Shown piece by piece: positions 43,317 through 52,379 of a DNA stretch of 64,000 nt. The translations under genes were made by a program, and so were the position numbers. The DNA is from Rhizobium tropici CIAT 899 (GTDB taxonomy: Bacteria > Pseudomonadota > Alphaproteobacteria > Rhizobiales > Rhizobiaceae). The notes under the pieces are model-generated. The model was not told the DNA's origin. It made no database searches and saw only the letters and a program-made list of their open reading frames with translations. The stretch's first letter is position 1; every line of letters begins with the position of its first letter. The stretch is from contig NC_020059.1 in the NCBI RefSeq assembly GCF_000330885.1, forward strand, positions 1,167,001-1,231,000, written 5' to 3'.

Positions 43317-44081
43317 ATGTGCGGACGTTTCGCTTTGACATCGACGGCAGACCAGGTGGGCGAAGCGCTCGGCGTCCTGCTGAATGAGGCATTTCCCGCG
43401 CGCTATAATATTGCGCCGACGCAGCCGATCCTTGTCGTCATATCGGGCGATAGGCAGCGACCGGGCAGCAACCTGCCGGATCGCCGTGCTCTGCTCGTGC
43501 GCTGGGGCTTTATGCCCGACTGGGTGAAGGATCCCAAGGAGTTCCCGCTGCTGATCAATGCGCGAGCGGAAACGGCCATCGGCAAGGCGTCCTTTCGTGC
43601 CGCCATGCGCCATCGCCGCATCCTCATTCCTGCATCCGGTTTCTACGAATGGCATCGGCCGCCGAAGGAGAGCGGCGAGAAGTCGCAGGCCTATTGGATT
43701 CGGCCTCGCAGCGGCGGCGTCATCGCTTTTGCCGGGCTGATGGAAACTTGGTCGTCGGCCGACGGTTCCGAGGTCGATACGGGTGCGATCCTGACGACGG
43801 CGGCAAACAGCGCCATTCGATCCATCCATGACCGCATGCCCGTTGTTATCAAACCGGAGGATTTCGCTCGCTGGCTCGATTGCAAGACGCAGGAGCCGCG
43901 CGATGTCCTTGATCTGATGAAGCCGGTTCAGGAGGATTTTTTCGAGGCGATCCCGGTTTCGGATCGCGTCAACAAGGTTGCCAATATGGGGCCGGATGTG
44001 CAGACACCCGTAATGCTCGATCCGGTCAGAAAGCCGCCGAAGAAGGCGGATTCGGACGATGGCCAGCTAAGCCTTCTCTGA
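43317..44081 (+). CDS. SRAP-domain protein (HMCES/YedK family)
   Basis: A 254-residue SOS-response-associated peptidase-like protein. The initiator Met is followed by Cys2 (MCGRFAL), which after Met removal cross-links to abasic sites in single-stranded DNA. Asn81 (INARAET), Glu111 (SGFYEWH) and a His in SIHDRMPV complete the active site. It protects abasic sites during replication. The ATG at 43317 is certain because Cys must be second. It ends near a GCCGCC-ATTC-GGCGGC hairpin (44086-44101). Confidence 0.93.
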   Translation: MCGRFALTSTADQVGEALGVLLNEAFPARYNIAPTQPILVVISGDRQRPGSNLPDRRALLVRWGFMPDWVKDPKEFPLLINARAETAIGKASFRAAMRHRRILIPASGFYEWHRPPKESGEKSQAYWIRPRSGGVIAFAGLMETWSSADGSEVDTGAILTTAANSAIRSIHDRMPVVIKPEDFARWLDCKTQEPRDVLDLMKPVQEDFFEAIPVSDRVNKVANMGPDVQTPVMLDPVRKPPKKADSDDGQLSLL

Positions 44082-44156
44082 GCGGCCGCCATTCGGCGGC
44101 CAGTGATCGGAAATGCTGCCTGCCGGTATTGGTCGGCGGCGGGCAGAATTGTATTT

Positions 44157-44297
44157 TCAGGCGATCTTTTTCTTGAGAGGCTTCGTCTTCAGCATCAGAT
44201 GTGCTGCAAGAACGGCTTTCAGGCCCAGCGGACGATAATGCTTGCTGGGATCGATCTTTGCCTGCGGTTGTGCCGGCTGGTCTTTCTTCTGCGTCAT
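44157..44297 (-). CDS. 46-residue basic small protein, function unknown
   Basis: A short frame missed by length filters. It starts with an ATG at 44297 after a GGAG ribosome binding site and ends TCGCCTGA. The sequence is MTQKKDQPAQPQAKIDPSK, then HYRPLGLKAVLAAHLM-LKTKPLKKKIA, basic at both ends with a central hydrophobic helix. A hairpin sits in its leader (44313-44328). It is opposite in direction to the SRAP gene. Whether it is translated is inferred from the ribosome binding site and clean codon use. Confidence 0.65.
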   Translation of the reverse strand: MTQKKDQPAQPQAKIDPSKHYRPLGLKAVLAAHLMLKTKPLKKKIA

Positions 44298-44620
44298 GTT
44301 TCACTCCTCACCATGCTCCCCGGAGCATTTTTCGATTCACAGTCGAGTAGTGGTTTTTGTCGTAAATCATGACAAATCGAAGGCGTTTTCCAATCAGCTT
44401 TTGTAAACAACGACCATATTTCGAGAGATTAGCGCCGAAACCTCGTGTAGAATCCGCACTGCCGCAATGTTGAATCTGCGGAAATATTGCGCTGCGACGG
44501 TTCGCGATGGCGCCGATCAGCTATCGCCATGTCTCTGATCGATAAGGAAGACTTGCCGACTTGCGGTTGCAGTGCAGCGAAGCCGCTGCAGGGCTGCTGC
44601 GCAGGGATATGACAAGCAAA
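44298..44620. other. 323-base region between the 46-residue gene and pssA
   Basis: No gene. On its left it has the hairpin ATGCTCC-cc-GGAGCAT (44313-44328) followed on the plus strand by TTTTT, so it could end antisense transcription from the SRAP side or act in the small gene's leader. A TTTGTC-N9-GACAAA palindrome is at 44356-44376. The rest looks like promoter-rich, A/T-moderate DNA. Confidence 0.5.
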
Positions 44621-45481
44621 TCAGATATGCCGGCCTATGTCGTCATTGGAATCGTCGACATTGGGATCCGCGGGGCCGTTGATGGTGTAGGTGCCGTATT
44701 TCTTCGCCCAGGAGCGCGCACCGAAGGGCAGGGACAGCAAATAGATGACGACGGTCACGACCATGACATGCCACGTGTAGCTCATTAGCAGCGCGACATA
44801 GACGACAAGGCCGAGCATGATCGGCAGCACCAGATCACGCCTTACGCCATTGCCTTCCGATTTGCCGGACCATACCGGCAGACGGCTGACCAGAAGAAAG
44901 CCGATGAGGACGGTATAGGCTGCACCCCACAAGGCGAAGGTGCGGTCCGGCGTCAGGCCGAGAAAGCCGAGATAAACAGGCAGCAGCACCAGCATGGCGC
45001 CGGCAGGCGCGGGTACGCCGACGAAATATTCCGACTGCCAGGAAGCCTTGTGCTCGCGCTCGGCCATGACGTTGAAGCGGGCGAGCCGCAGCCCGGCGGC
45101 GATCGTGTAGATCAGTGCCGCGATCCAGCCAAGCGAGCGGGCCTGGTCGAGCAGGAAGACGTAGACGACGAGCGCCGGGGCAACGCCGAAGTTGACGATG
45201 TCGGCGAGCGAATCCATCTGCGCGCCGAACTTCGAGGTGGCCTTCATTAACCGCGCGACGCGCCCGTCGATGCCGTCCAGGAAGGCGGCGACCAGCACGG
45301 CCACGACGGCGAGCTCGTAGCGGTTTTCGAAAGCGAGACGAATGCCCGTCAGGCCCGAGCAGATCGCCAGCACGGTGATCATGTTCGGCACGATCAGCCG
45401 CAACGGAATTTCCCGGAGACGCGGTCCGCGTGCTTCGTCGTTAGGCCCGTGTGGCTCGAAAGGCGGAAAAGGCGTCTTCAT
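44621..45481 (-). CDS. pssA: CDP-diacylglycerol--serine O-phosphatidyltransferase PssA
   Basis: A 286-residue membrane enzyme that makes phosphatidylserine. The CDP-alcohol phosphotransferase signature D-G-x2-A-R-x8-G-x3-D-x3-D is present as LDGIDGRVARLMKATSK-FGAQMDSLAD at about 70-98, with around eight membrane segments. It is the type II (membrane-bound) form usual in rhizobia. The ATG at 45481 (MKTPFPPF) is used because the upstream frame is non-coding repeat. Psd, which decarboxylates its product, lies upstream, with the spacer repeat between. Confidence 0.95.
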   Translation of the reverse strand: MKTPFPPFEPHGPNDEARGPRLREIPLRLIVPNMITVLAICSGLTGIRLAFENRYELAVVAVLVAAFLDGIDGRVARLMKATSKFGAQMDSLADIVNFGVAPALVVYVFLLDQARSLGWIAALIYTIAAGLRLARFNVMAEREHKASWQSEYFVGVPAPAGAMLVLLPVYLGFLGLTPDRTFALWGAAYTVLIGFLLVSRLPVWSGKSEGNGVRRDLVLPIMLGLVVYVALLMSYTWHVMVVTVVIYLLSLPFGARSWAKKYGTYTINGPADPNVDDSNDDIGRHI

Positions 45482-45495
45482 CTCGCTCGTGTTCC

Positions 45496-45597
45496 TAGAG
45501 CAATTCCAGCAAAAGTGCGAAGCAGCTTTGCGTCCGAAATTGCGTGAAAACAATAGTGTAGAGTATTTCCGTACCTCCGTTTAGGGCGGAAATACTC
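45496..45597 (-). repeat. dispersed rhizobial palindromic repeat (copy 2) with a terminator-like hairpin
   Basis: 45496-45553 contains AGCAATTCCAGCAAAAGTGCG and the repeat core shared with 40557. A hairpin with an 11-bp perfect stem, GAGTATTTCCG/CGGAAATACTC (45561-45597), lies at its edge right after psd, and could end psd transcription on the minus strand, although pssA lies downstream. Confidence 0.6.
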
Positions 45598-45603
45598 TCG
45601 GCT

Positions 45604-46302
45604 TCAGCTGCGGCGGCTAAGGGTTGCGCCCTTGGCCGAGCCGAATTCGGCAATGACGGTTTCGCCGGCGATCGCCCGCTGGCCGACGGCAACGCGCGAC
45701 GAAGCACCTTCCGGCAGGAAGACATCGAGGCGCGAGCCGAAACGGATGAGGCCGATGCGCTCGCCGGCATCCAGCGGCTCGTTCGGATGGACGAAGCAAA
45801 GAATGCGCCGGGCAACGAGGCCGGCAATCTGCACGACGCCGATTTCGCCATGCTTCGTTTCGATCACGAGGCCGTTGCGCTCGTTCTGTTCGCTGGCCTT
45901 GTCGAGTTCGGCATTGAGGAAGCTGCCCTGACGATAGGCGACGTTGGTGATGCGGCCGCGCATAGGCGAGCGGTTCACATGGCAATCGAAGACGTTCATG
46001 AAGATCGAGATACGCAGCATCGGCTGGCTGCCGAGGTTGAGCTCAGCCGGCGGCGTCACCATCTGCACGCTCGAAACCTTACCGTCCGCCGGCGATATCG
46101 CCAGATCATCGTCCTGGGGCGTCAGGCGTTCGGGATCGCGGAAGAAATAGGCGCACCACAGCGTCAGGATCAGGCCGATCCAGAAGAGCGGCTTGAAGAT
46201 CCAACCGAGCACCAGCGACGCGACGAAGAAACCTGCAACGAAGGGATAGCCCTCCTTGTGTACGGGAACGATGACATTGCGCACGCTGTTCATCAAGCTC
46301 AT
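45604..46302 (-). CDS. psd: phosphatidylserine decarboxylase Psd
   Basis: A 232-residue Psd of the short prokaryotic type. An N-terminal membrane helix pair (about 20-50) is followed by the core with [11 protein letters not shown] and [11 protein letters not shown]. Self-cleavage should occur at Gly189-Ser190 (RFGSRLDVF) to make the pyruvoyl group. It converts phosphatidylserine to phosphatidylethanolamine. It precedes pssA in the same direction, so substrate and product genes are clustered. Confidence 0.96.
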   Translation of the reverse strand: MSLMNSVRNVIVPVHKEGYPFVAGFFVASLVLGWIFKPLFWIGLILTLWCAYFFRDPERLTPQDDDLAISPADGKVSSVQMVTPPAELNLGSQPMLRISIFMNVFDCHVNRSPMRGRITNVAYRQGSFLNAELDKASEQNERNGLVIETKHGEIGVVQIAGLVARRILCFVHPNEPLDAGERIGLIRFGSRLDVFLPEGASSRVAVGQRAIAGETVIAEFGSAKGATLSRRS

Positions 46303-46608
46303 CTATGGCCTACTCCGTTAGGGCATTTCCGCCAGGAACCGGGCTCCGGTTCTCCGTCAAGATCATGCCAGTCAAAAGAATGAGAACAAGATAAGCGGTC
46401 TTGCTCTGAATACCAGTCGAGCGTGACTACAGGCAAACTCTGTCACGGGCAATGCTTTCGCACGCTCGTCCTCAACGCAATCCGCATCGAGCAAGATGCC
46501 AACGTCCCCCGGACTTGAAAAGTGTAGCCTGTGGAAACCCGTGTGGGATGCAATGAAAAGGCCGCCGATGGCGGCGGCCTCCTATGTTTTGCGTCGATCG
46601 ACAGGAAA
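46303..46608. other. 306-base region between psd and the acid phosphatase
   Basis: No gene. Left part is the psd leader with the hairpin GAACCGG-gct-CCGGTTC (46336-46352). The right end carries the phosphatase terminator at about 46555-46580. Confidence 0.6.
46555..46580 (-). terminator. intrinsic terminator of the acid phosphatase gene
   Basis: AGGCCGCC pairs with GGCGGCCT around a short loop; on the minus strand it is followed by TTTTC, about 30 bases after the phosphatase stop. Confidence 0.75.
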
Positions 46609-47307
46609 TCAGAGGCCGAGAGCAGCGCGCAGTTCCGTCTTGGCGCCTTCATACTCGGTCTTGTAATCGTCATGCGTCATGATGGTTTCGGCGATGACGG
46701 TGCCTGCAATGCGGCCGGCTTCGATGTCGGAGGCGTAATGGATGCCGCCGACGATGCGGTTATGGCCGTATTCCCAGGCGCGGGCCATGATGGCGGCGCG
46801 CTTTTCCGGCACCATATTCGCAAGCACGATGCCCATCAGCGTGCCGACCGTGGTGTGGCCGGACGGATAGGAGCCGGACTTGGAGAGCGGTACGATCGGC
46901 TTGACGAGATCGCTGTAGAGATGCGGGCGCGGACGCTTCCAGACATCCTTGGCTGGGTCGACGACGGCGCCTTCGGTCTCGACGACGCGATCGAAGAAGG
47001 CCGAAAACTTCGGCAGGTTTTCCTTGGTGAATTTCGGATTGTCGATGACGTCGGAAAAGCGCCAGACATTCTCTTCCGCGTCGGCCACGGCGCGTGCCGC
47101 CATTTCCGGTGTGCGGGTCACCTGGATCGTCAGGATTTCGCCGAGCTCCGCCTTCATCTGCGCGGAATCATTGGCAGGCGGGGGCGGAAGCAGATCGAGG
47201 AGGTTGATCTCCTTAGCATCGGCGAAAGGCTTGGCATCCTCGGCGAAAACCGGCGAGGCCAGGCCGACGACGAGCAAAAGGCTTAAAGCTTTGGCAAGAG
47301 TACGCAT
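46609..47307 (-). CDS. PAP2-family class A acid phosphatase
   Basis: A 232-residue exported phosphatase. A signal peptide (SLLLVVGLASPVFA) is followed by the three conserved PAP2 motifs: KDVWKRPRP near 120 (KX6RP), SYPSGHTT near 145 (PSGH), and NRIVGGIHYASD near 183 (SRX5HX3D, here with Asn in place of the first Ser). It probably hydrolyses phosphomonoesters in the periplasm. It has its own terminator. Confidence 0.92.
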   Translation of the reverse strand: MRTLAKALSLLLVVGLASPVFAEDAKPFADAKEINLLDLLPPPPANDSAQMKAELGEILTIQVTRTPEMAARAVADAEENVWRFSDVIDNPKFTKENLPKFSAFFDRVVETEGAVVDPAKDVWKRPRPHLYSDLVKPIVPLSKSGSYPSGHTTVGTLMGIVLANMVPEKRAAIMARAWEYGHNRIVGGIHYASDIEAGRIAGTVIAETIMTHDDYKTEYEGAKTELRAALGL

Positions 47308-47439
47308 TGGGGGGCTCCGTTCAAAAAGACCCTCGTACCTAGCAAGCTGTCATCTCAGTCTCGTGACAGCAATCGGTGCATAACTGCTGCGCCCCGGTGC
47401 TGCCATGGAGTGCAGAATTCAATGCTTCTGCGGGTTTTC

Positions 47440-49326
47440 TCACCTTGCCGGCGCCAGCCGATCGATAACGCCCAGGTCGTCGTTCTCGCGCACCTGCTTC
47501 AGATGCTCCTCGGCCTGCGTCGCCTCGCGCTGGCGGTTCCACATGGATGCATAAAGCCCGTTCCGCGCCAGCAGTTCGGCATGTGTGCCGCGCTCGGCGA
47601 TCACACCACTTTTCAGCACGATGATCTCGTCCGCGCCGATAACAGTCGACAGACGATGAGCAATCACAAGTGTCGTGCGGTTCTTGGAGACGACGTCGAG
47701 TGCGGCCTGTATTTCGCGCTCGGTCGTCGTATCGAGCGCAGAGGTCGCCTCGTCGAGGATCAGAACGGGCGGCGATTTAAGAACGGTGCGCGCGATCGCC
47801 ACGCGCTGCTTCTCGCCGCCAGACAATTTGAGACCGCGTTCGCCGACCTTGGTCTCGAAGCCTTCCGGCAGTTGACGGATGAAATCGCCGATCTGCGCGA
47901 TCTCCGCGGCCGCCATCACTTCCGCCTCGCTTGCGCCCGGCCGGCCATAGCGGACGTTGTAGGCGATGGTATCGTTGAAAAGCACGGTATCCTGCGGCAC
48001 CATGCCGATGACCTTGCGCAGGCTCTTCTGCGTGACGGTTCGCAGATCCTGGCCGTCGATGGTGATCGTACCGCTTTGCACGTCGTAGAAACGATAAAGC
48101 AGGCGCGACAACGTCGATTTTCCGGCGCCTGAAGGCCCGACGACGGCGACGGTCTTGCCTGCCGGAACCTCGAAAGAAATGCCCTTCAGGATCGGCCGGG
48201 CCGGATCATAGGCGAAATGCACGTCCTTGAACGTGATCGCGCCATTACCGATGACAAGTTCCTTGGCGTCAGGCGCATCGACCACCTCGGGCTTGACCTC
48301 GAGCAGATCGAACATCTCCTCGATATCGGTCAGGCCCTGGCGTATTTCGCGATAGACGAAGCCGATGAAGTTGAGCGGCACGGAGAGCTGCAGCAGCATG
48401 GCATTGATGAAGACGAAGTCTCCGACCGTGTGTTGGCCGTTGAGGACAGACCAGCCGGACATGACCATCATCACTGTCGTGCCGAGGCCGAAGATCAAGC
48501 CCTGGCCGAAGTTCAGCCAGCCAAGTGACGTCCAGACGCTGGTGGCAGCCTTTTCATATCGCTCCATCGATTGATCGAAGCGTTTGGCTTCCATCTCCTC
48601 GTTGCCGAAATATTTGACCGTCTCGAAGTTCAGCAGCGAATCGATCGCCTTGGTGTTGGCGTCGGTGTCGCTGTTGTTCATCGTCCGGCGGATGGAGATG
48701 CGCCAGTCGCTCGCCTTGACGGTGAACCAGATGTAGAGCCAGACCGTGACGGCTGTGACCGCGAGATAGGAAAAGCCATAGCCGCGCCAGAAGATAATGG
48801 CGGTCAGCAGGAATTCGATGAAGGTCGGAAACGTGTTGAGGATCGTGAAGCGGACGATCGTCTCGATGCCCTTGGTGCCGCGCTCGATGATGCGAGAGAG
48901 GCCGCCGGTCTTCCGCTCCAGATGGAAACGCAGCGAGAGTTCGTGCATGTGCACGAAGGTCCTGTAGGCGAGCTGGCGCACCGCATACTGACCGACACTC
49001 GCAAACAGCGCGTCGCGCAGCTGGTTGAGGCCGAGCTGGATCAGGCGCGTCGCGTTCGTGGCGATGATCAAGGCGACAGCGCCGACCAGGAAGGCAGGCA
49101 GAATGCCCTGCATGTCGAGCTTGCCGTTCAGCGCATCGACGGACCATTTGAAGAAGTAGGGGACCAGCAGCAGGAAGAATTTCGAGACCAGCAGGAAGAC
49201 GGTCGCCCAGACCACCCGCATCTTTAGATCCATGCGCCCGCTCGGCCACATATAGGGCCAGAGATTGACGATCGTGTTCAACGGATTGCTGGAATCCGCC
49301 GATATGGTTTTCTTCTGGCCTGCCAT
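47440..49326 (-). CDS. Atm1-type ABC exporter
   Basis: A 628-residue half-transporter. Six membrane segments (about 30-340) are followed by an ATPase domain with Walker A GPSGAGKS, signature LSGGEKQR and Walker B LILDEATSALD. The sequence, with SLRFHLERKTGGLSRIIERG and NFETVKYFGNE, is that of the ATM1/HMT1 class that exports glutathione-linked compounds and supports cytosolic iron-sulfur or heavy metal homeostasis. The ATG at 49326 (MAGQKKT) follows GGAGA. Confidence 0.94.
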   Translation of the reverse strand: MAGQKKTISADSSNPLNTIVNLWPYMWPSGRMDLKMRVVWATVFLLVSKFFLLLVPYFFKWSVDALNGKLDMQGILPAFLVGAVALIIATNATRLIQLGLNQLRDALFASVGQYAVRQLAYRTFVHMHELSLRFHLERKTGGLSRIIERGTKGIETIVRFTILNTFPTFIEFLLTAIIFWRGYGFSYLAVTAVTVWLYIWFTVKASDWRISIRRTMNNSDTDANTKAIDSLLNFETVKYFGNEEMEAKRFDQSMERYEKAATSVWTSLGWLNFGQGLIFGLGTTVMMVMSGWSVLNGQHTVGDFVFINAMLLQLSVPLNFIGFVYREIRQGLTDIEEMFDLLEVKPEVVDAPDAKELVIGNGAITFKDVHFAYDPARPILKGISFEVPAGKTVAVVGPSGAGKSTLSRLLYRFYDVQSGTITIDGQDLRTVTQKSLRKVIGMVPQDTVLFNDTIAYNVRYGRPGASEAEVMAAAEIAQIGDFIRQLPEGFETKVGERGLKLSGGEKQRVAIARTVLKSPPVLILDEATSALDTTTEREIQAALDVVSKNRTTLVIAHRLSTVIGADEIIVLKSGVIAERGTHAELLARNGLYASMWNRQREATQAEEHLKQVRENDDLGVIDRLAPAR

Positions 49327-49529
49327 GTCCGTCTCCGGCGAATGATTGGGCAGCCGGGATGGCAGTGTTTGCACAGCCGACTGGCGAGCCTTCGCAGCCA
49401 AGACATGGCCATTGCGCGAAGGCTATGGGGTCGGGCGACGCTTATACTATTTTCATGCGGTATAAAAGCAGCGGCCAGGCGTTGATGCACCTGGCCGCAA
49501 TCAATGTTCTCACTGGACTATGGTTGCTG

Positions 49530-51575
49530 CTAGAGATGCTCGCCCGAAAGCCGCTTGCGATGGAGCTCCTCGGCATTCGGAAGAGCGTCCTTCGGCAGAC
49601 CAAAGACCTGACCCGGCAGGATCCGGTCCGGATTGTTGATCTTGTCTTCGTTGGCCAGATAGATCGTTGTATAGCGTACACCCGCACCGTATATGCGGCG
49701 TGAGATCTGCCACAGCGTGTCGCCGCGGCGGATGATGACGGCATTGCTATCCTGCGAGAGCGGCGCCTGCTCGAGCGTCTTCGGCTCGCTGGACGAGACT
49801 TCGGCATTCGGCTGTGCTGGCGCCGTCTGCGCCGGCGCCGTGATAACGGCGATCATCTGTTCGAGTCCAGGCAGGGCGGCGGCGACCGACTGCGGGTCCT
49901 TCGGCAAGGCGACGAGAGCAGCTAGCGCCTTGCCGGCCATGCTGGAGGCATCGGCCGCAGCCTTCTTGAGCGCGGCGCTGGCGTTGATGGTCGGCCGGAA
50001 TTCGGAGAGCGACTTCAGCGCGATTTCCGTGCCGGAGCGGGCGGCTGCGAGCTGTTCCGTATTCGGTTGCTTACCGTCGGTAAAGAGGCCCTTCAGCAGC
50101 GCAAAAGCCTTGCCGGCGCCTTCCTTGAGCTTTGCAAGCTCGCCCTCGTCGAGCGGTACCATGTTTGCCGTGGTCGCTTGCGTTTGACCATTGGCGGCGG
50201 ACGTCTGCGCCGCAACCGTCACCTGATTGCCCTGGGGGCGCGTGAAGTTGACGCTGGTCCGCACTACGACTTTGCCGGCGCCATCGAGCACATCGACGCG
50301 GATCTTGTGATCGCCGACAGCCAGAGGCATGGGTCCGTCTACGACGAAGTGGCCATCGGCACCCGCGACGTTCTCACCGATGAGCTTGTCGTCGGCATAG
50401 GCGCGGATCTTGGCATTCGGCTTCGTGGTGCCGGCGACGAAGATATGATCGTTTTCGATCTCAACCGCGTTGACCATGACGTCTTGATCCGCCTCCACCT
50501 TTGCTGCCGACGGCGTTGCCGTGCCTGCCGCAGTATTGGCGGATGCAACCGCGGTGCCGTCTTGTTGCGGCTTGGCATCTGTCGTGGCTGCCGGCTTGTC
50601 CGTCGCTTTGGCCTGAGTGTCGGCTGCGGACGCGTCCTGTTCGCCGGCGGTCACGCGGCCCTGCTTGGCGGAAGGCGCGGTGATGATGCGGCTTGCAGCG
50701 CCTGGCTTGGACACCATCGCGAGGACCTGGGTGGAATTGTCTTTCGGCACGGAGACAGTGGCGACTTCCTCGGAATTGACGGCCTTGCCGTCCTTGCCGG
50801 TGGCGCGTAGCACCAGTTCGTGGTCCCCAGGCGGCAGTGGATTGTCGAGCACGGCGGCAAAGTCGCCGCTCGGGCCGGCATTGGTCGTCGTGACGACCTT
50901 TTCACCGTCGACGATTTCCAGCTTGGCATTCGGCTCGGCCGAGCCTGCGATAACCGTCGAGCCATCCGGCTCGACGCGCAACACGTCGAATGACGGCACG
51001 CGCGGAGTGCCGGCAGCCGTCTCAGGTGCCGGCTGGCCGGTCAGCGCTGCGAAAGCCTTGTCGATAGCCGCACTCGCTTCGGCGGCATTGTCGGGGAGAG
51101 ACTGGATGATGGTGAGCGCCTTGCCAGCGCCGTCCTGTACCTTCTTCACAAGTCCGGTTGTCGTGGCGTCGATCCCCTCGGGAAGCGCAAAGCCGACGAT
51201 CGATTGCAGGGCGTTGGTTGCCTTCGTCTTTGCGGCCGTGAAGGTATCCTGGGACGGTGTGTTGCCATCCTTGAACAGCGCCTTGAGATCGGCAAGCGAG
51301 GTGGTTGCCGCACCCGTAAGCTCGGTCAGCTTCTTGGTGAGATCTGCGGTGTTGACGGCATTCTGTGCGGTTTTGGTCGCGTTCTGTGCAGTCTCGCCGG
51401 CCTTCTGCGCGTTCTCGTCGATGGTGTTCTTCACCGTGTTGCTGGCTTGATTGACCGCATCGCCGATCGGGGTCTTGTCACCGTTGATGCGCGGCATCAC
51501 GAAGAAGACCATCAACAGGGTCGCAATTGCCAACACCAACAGAGCCAGCCACCCGGCACGGTTCTTCATCATCAT
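49530..51575 (-). CDS. LysM-domain envelope protein with Ig-like repeats
   Basis: A 681-residue protein. It has one N-terminal membrane anchor (LALLVLAIATLLMVFFV) and an Ala/Lys/Thr-rich helical region. Two bacterial Ig-like modules follow (about 200-285, with VLRVEPDGSTVIAGSAEPNA, and about 380-465, with FVAGTTKPNAKIRAYADD). A LysM domain is at about 613-661 (VIIRRGDTLWQISRRIYG). LysM binds peptidoglycan; the Ig modules suggest a structural or adhesion role. It is typical of rhizobia but its function is not known. Confidence 0.88.
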   Translation of the reverse strand: MMMKNRAGWLALLVLAIATLLMVFFVMPRINGDKTPIGDAVNQASNTVKNTIDENAQKAGETAQNATKTAQNAVNTADLTKKLTELTGAATTSLADLKALFKDGNTPSQDTFTAAKTKATNALQSIVGFALPEGIDATTTGLVKKVQDGAGKALTIIQSLPDNAAEASAAIDKAFAALTGQPAPETAAGTPRVPSFDVLRVEPDGSTVIAGSAEPNAKLEIVDGEKVVTTTNAGPSGDFAAVLDNPLPPGDHELVLRATGKDGKAVNSEEVATVSVPKDNSTQVLAMVSKPGAASRIITAPSAKQGRVTAGEQDASAADTQAKATDKPAATTDAKPQQDGTAVASANTAAGTATPSAAKVEADQDVMVNAVEIENDHIFVAGTTKPNAKIRAYADDKLIGENVAGADGHFVVDGPMPLAVGDHKIRVDVLDGAGKVVVRTSVNFTRPQGNQVTVAAQTSAANGQTQATTANMVPLDEGELAKLKEGAGKAFALLKGLFTDGKQPNTEQLAAARSGTEIALKSLSEFRPTINASAALKKAAADASSMAGKALAALVALPKDPQSVAAALPGLEQMIAVITAPAQTAPAQPNAEVSSSEPKTLEQAPLSQDSNAVIIRRGDTLWQISRRIYGAGVRYTTIYLANEDKINNPDRILPGQVFGLPKDALPNAEELHRKRLSGEHL

Positions 51576-51727
51576 TTATCTCCACGCGGCGAAGTCGTCG
51601 CAACTCCTGAAATTGCTAGCGATTTCGCCTGCTTTTACAAGCTTTCTCAGCCATTTTCGCATGTCCCGGCACAAGTTTTCCTTTGAAAAATCTTGACTGA
51701 GCATCTGCAGCATAGTTGTTTGCATCC

Positions 51728-52351
51728 ATGACCGACGATTCCACGCCAATTCGAACCATTTGCGTCTATTGCGGCTCACGGCCGGGGCGCGATCCCTCCC
51801 ACATGGCTGCCGGCCGCGAACTGGGCAAAAGCATTGCCGAAAACGGCCTGCGCCTGATCTACGGCGGCGGAACGAAGGGCATCATGGGCGCTGTCGCGAG
51901 CGGCGTGCTATCGCACGGCGGTCAGGTTACCGGCATCATTCCGGAATTCCTCGTCGATATGGAAGCGACGCGCCATTCGCTCGGTCAACTCGACGAGCTC
52001 ATCATAACGCCTGACATGCATGCGCGCAAACACGGCATGTTCGAACGCGCCGATGCTTTCGTGGCATTGCCGGGTGGCATCGGCACTTTGGAAGAGATCG
52101 TGGAGATCATGACCTGGGGTCAGCTCGGCCGTCACGAAAAGCCGATGGTCTTCGCCAATATCAACGGTTTCTGGGACCCGATGATGGAACTCATCCGCCA
52201 TATGACGGAAGAGGGCTTCGTCCATACCGCCCACCGCGTCCAGCCGCTGGTCATCGACAAGATCGCTGATATCATCCCCGCCATCCGCAAGCACGCTGCG
52301 GAGGTGCCCGGAGATCGCGGCGGCGAAGAGGCCGTCATTTCCAAGCTTTGA
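51728..52351 (+). CDS. LOG-family (TIGR00730) phosphoribohydrolase-like protein
   Basis: A 207-residue Rossmann-fold protein with the LOG motifs: RTICVYCGSRPG at the N-terminus and LPGGIGTLEEIVEIMTW near 110. In plants and actinobacteria such enzymes release cytokinin bases from nucleoside 5'-monophosphates; in rhizobia the natural substrate may be another nucleotide. The ATG at 51728 is chosen over a TTG four codons upstream. Confidence 0.9.
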   Translation: MTDDSTPIRTICVYCGSRPGRDPSHMAAGRELGKSIAENGLRLIYGGGTKGIMGAVASGVLSHGGQVTGIIPEFLVDMEATRHSLGQLDELIITPDMHARKHGMFERADAFVALPGGIGTLEEIVEIMTWGQLGRHEKPMVFANINGFWDPMMELIRHMTEEGFVHTAHRVQPLVIDKIADIIPAIRKHAAEVPGDRGGEEAVISKL

Positions 52352-52379
52352 CTGGGGATCTGCTAACCAGGCCCGCTGG

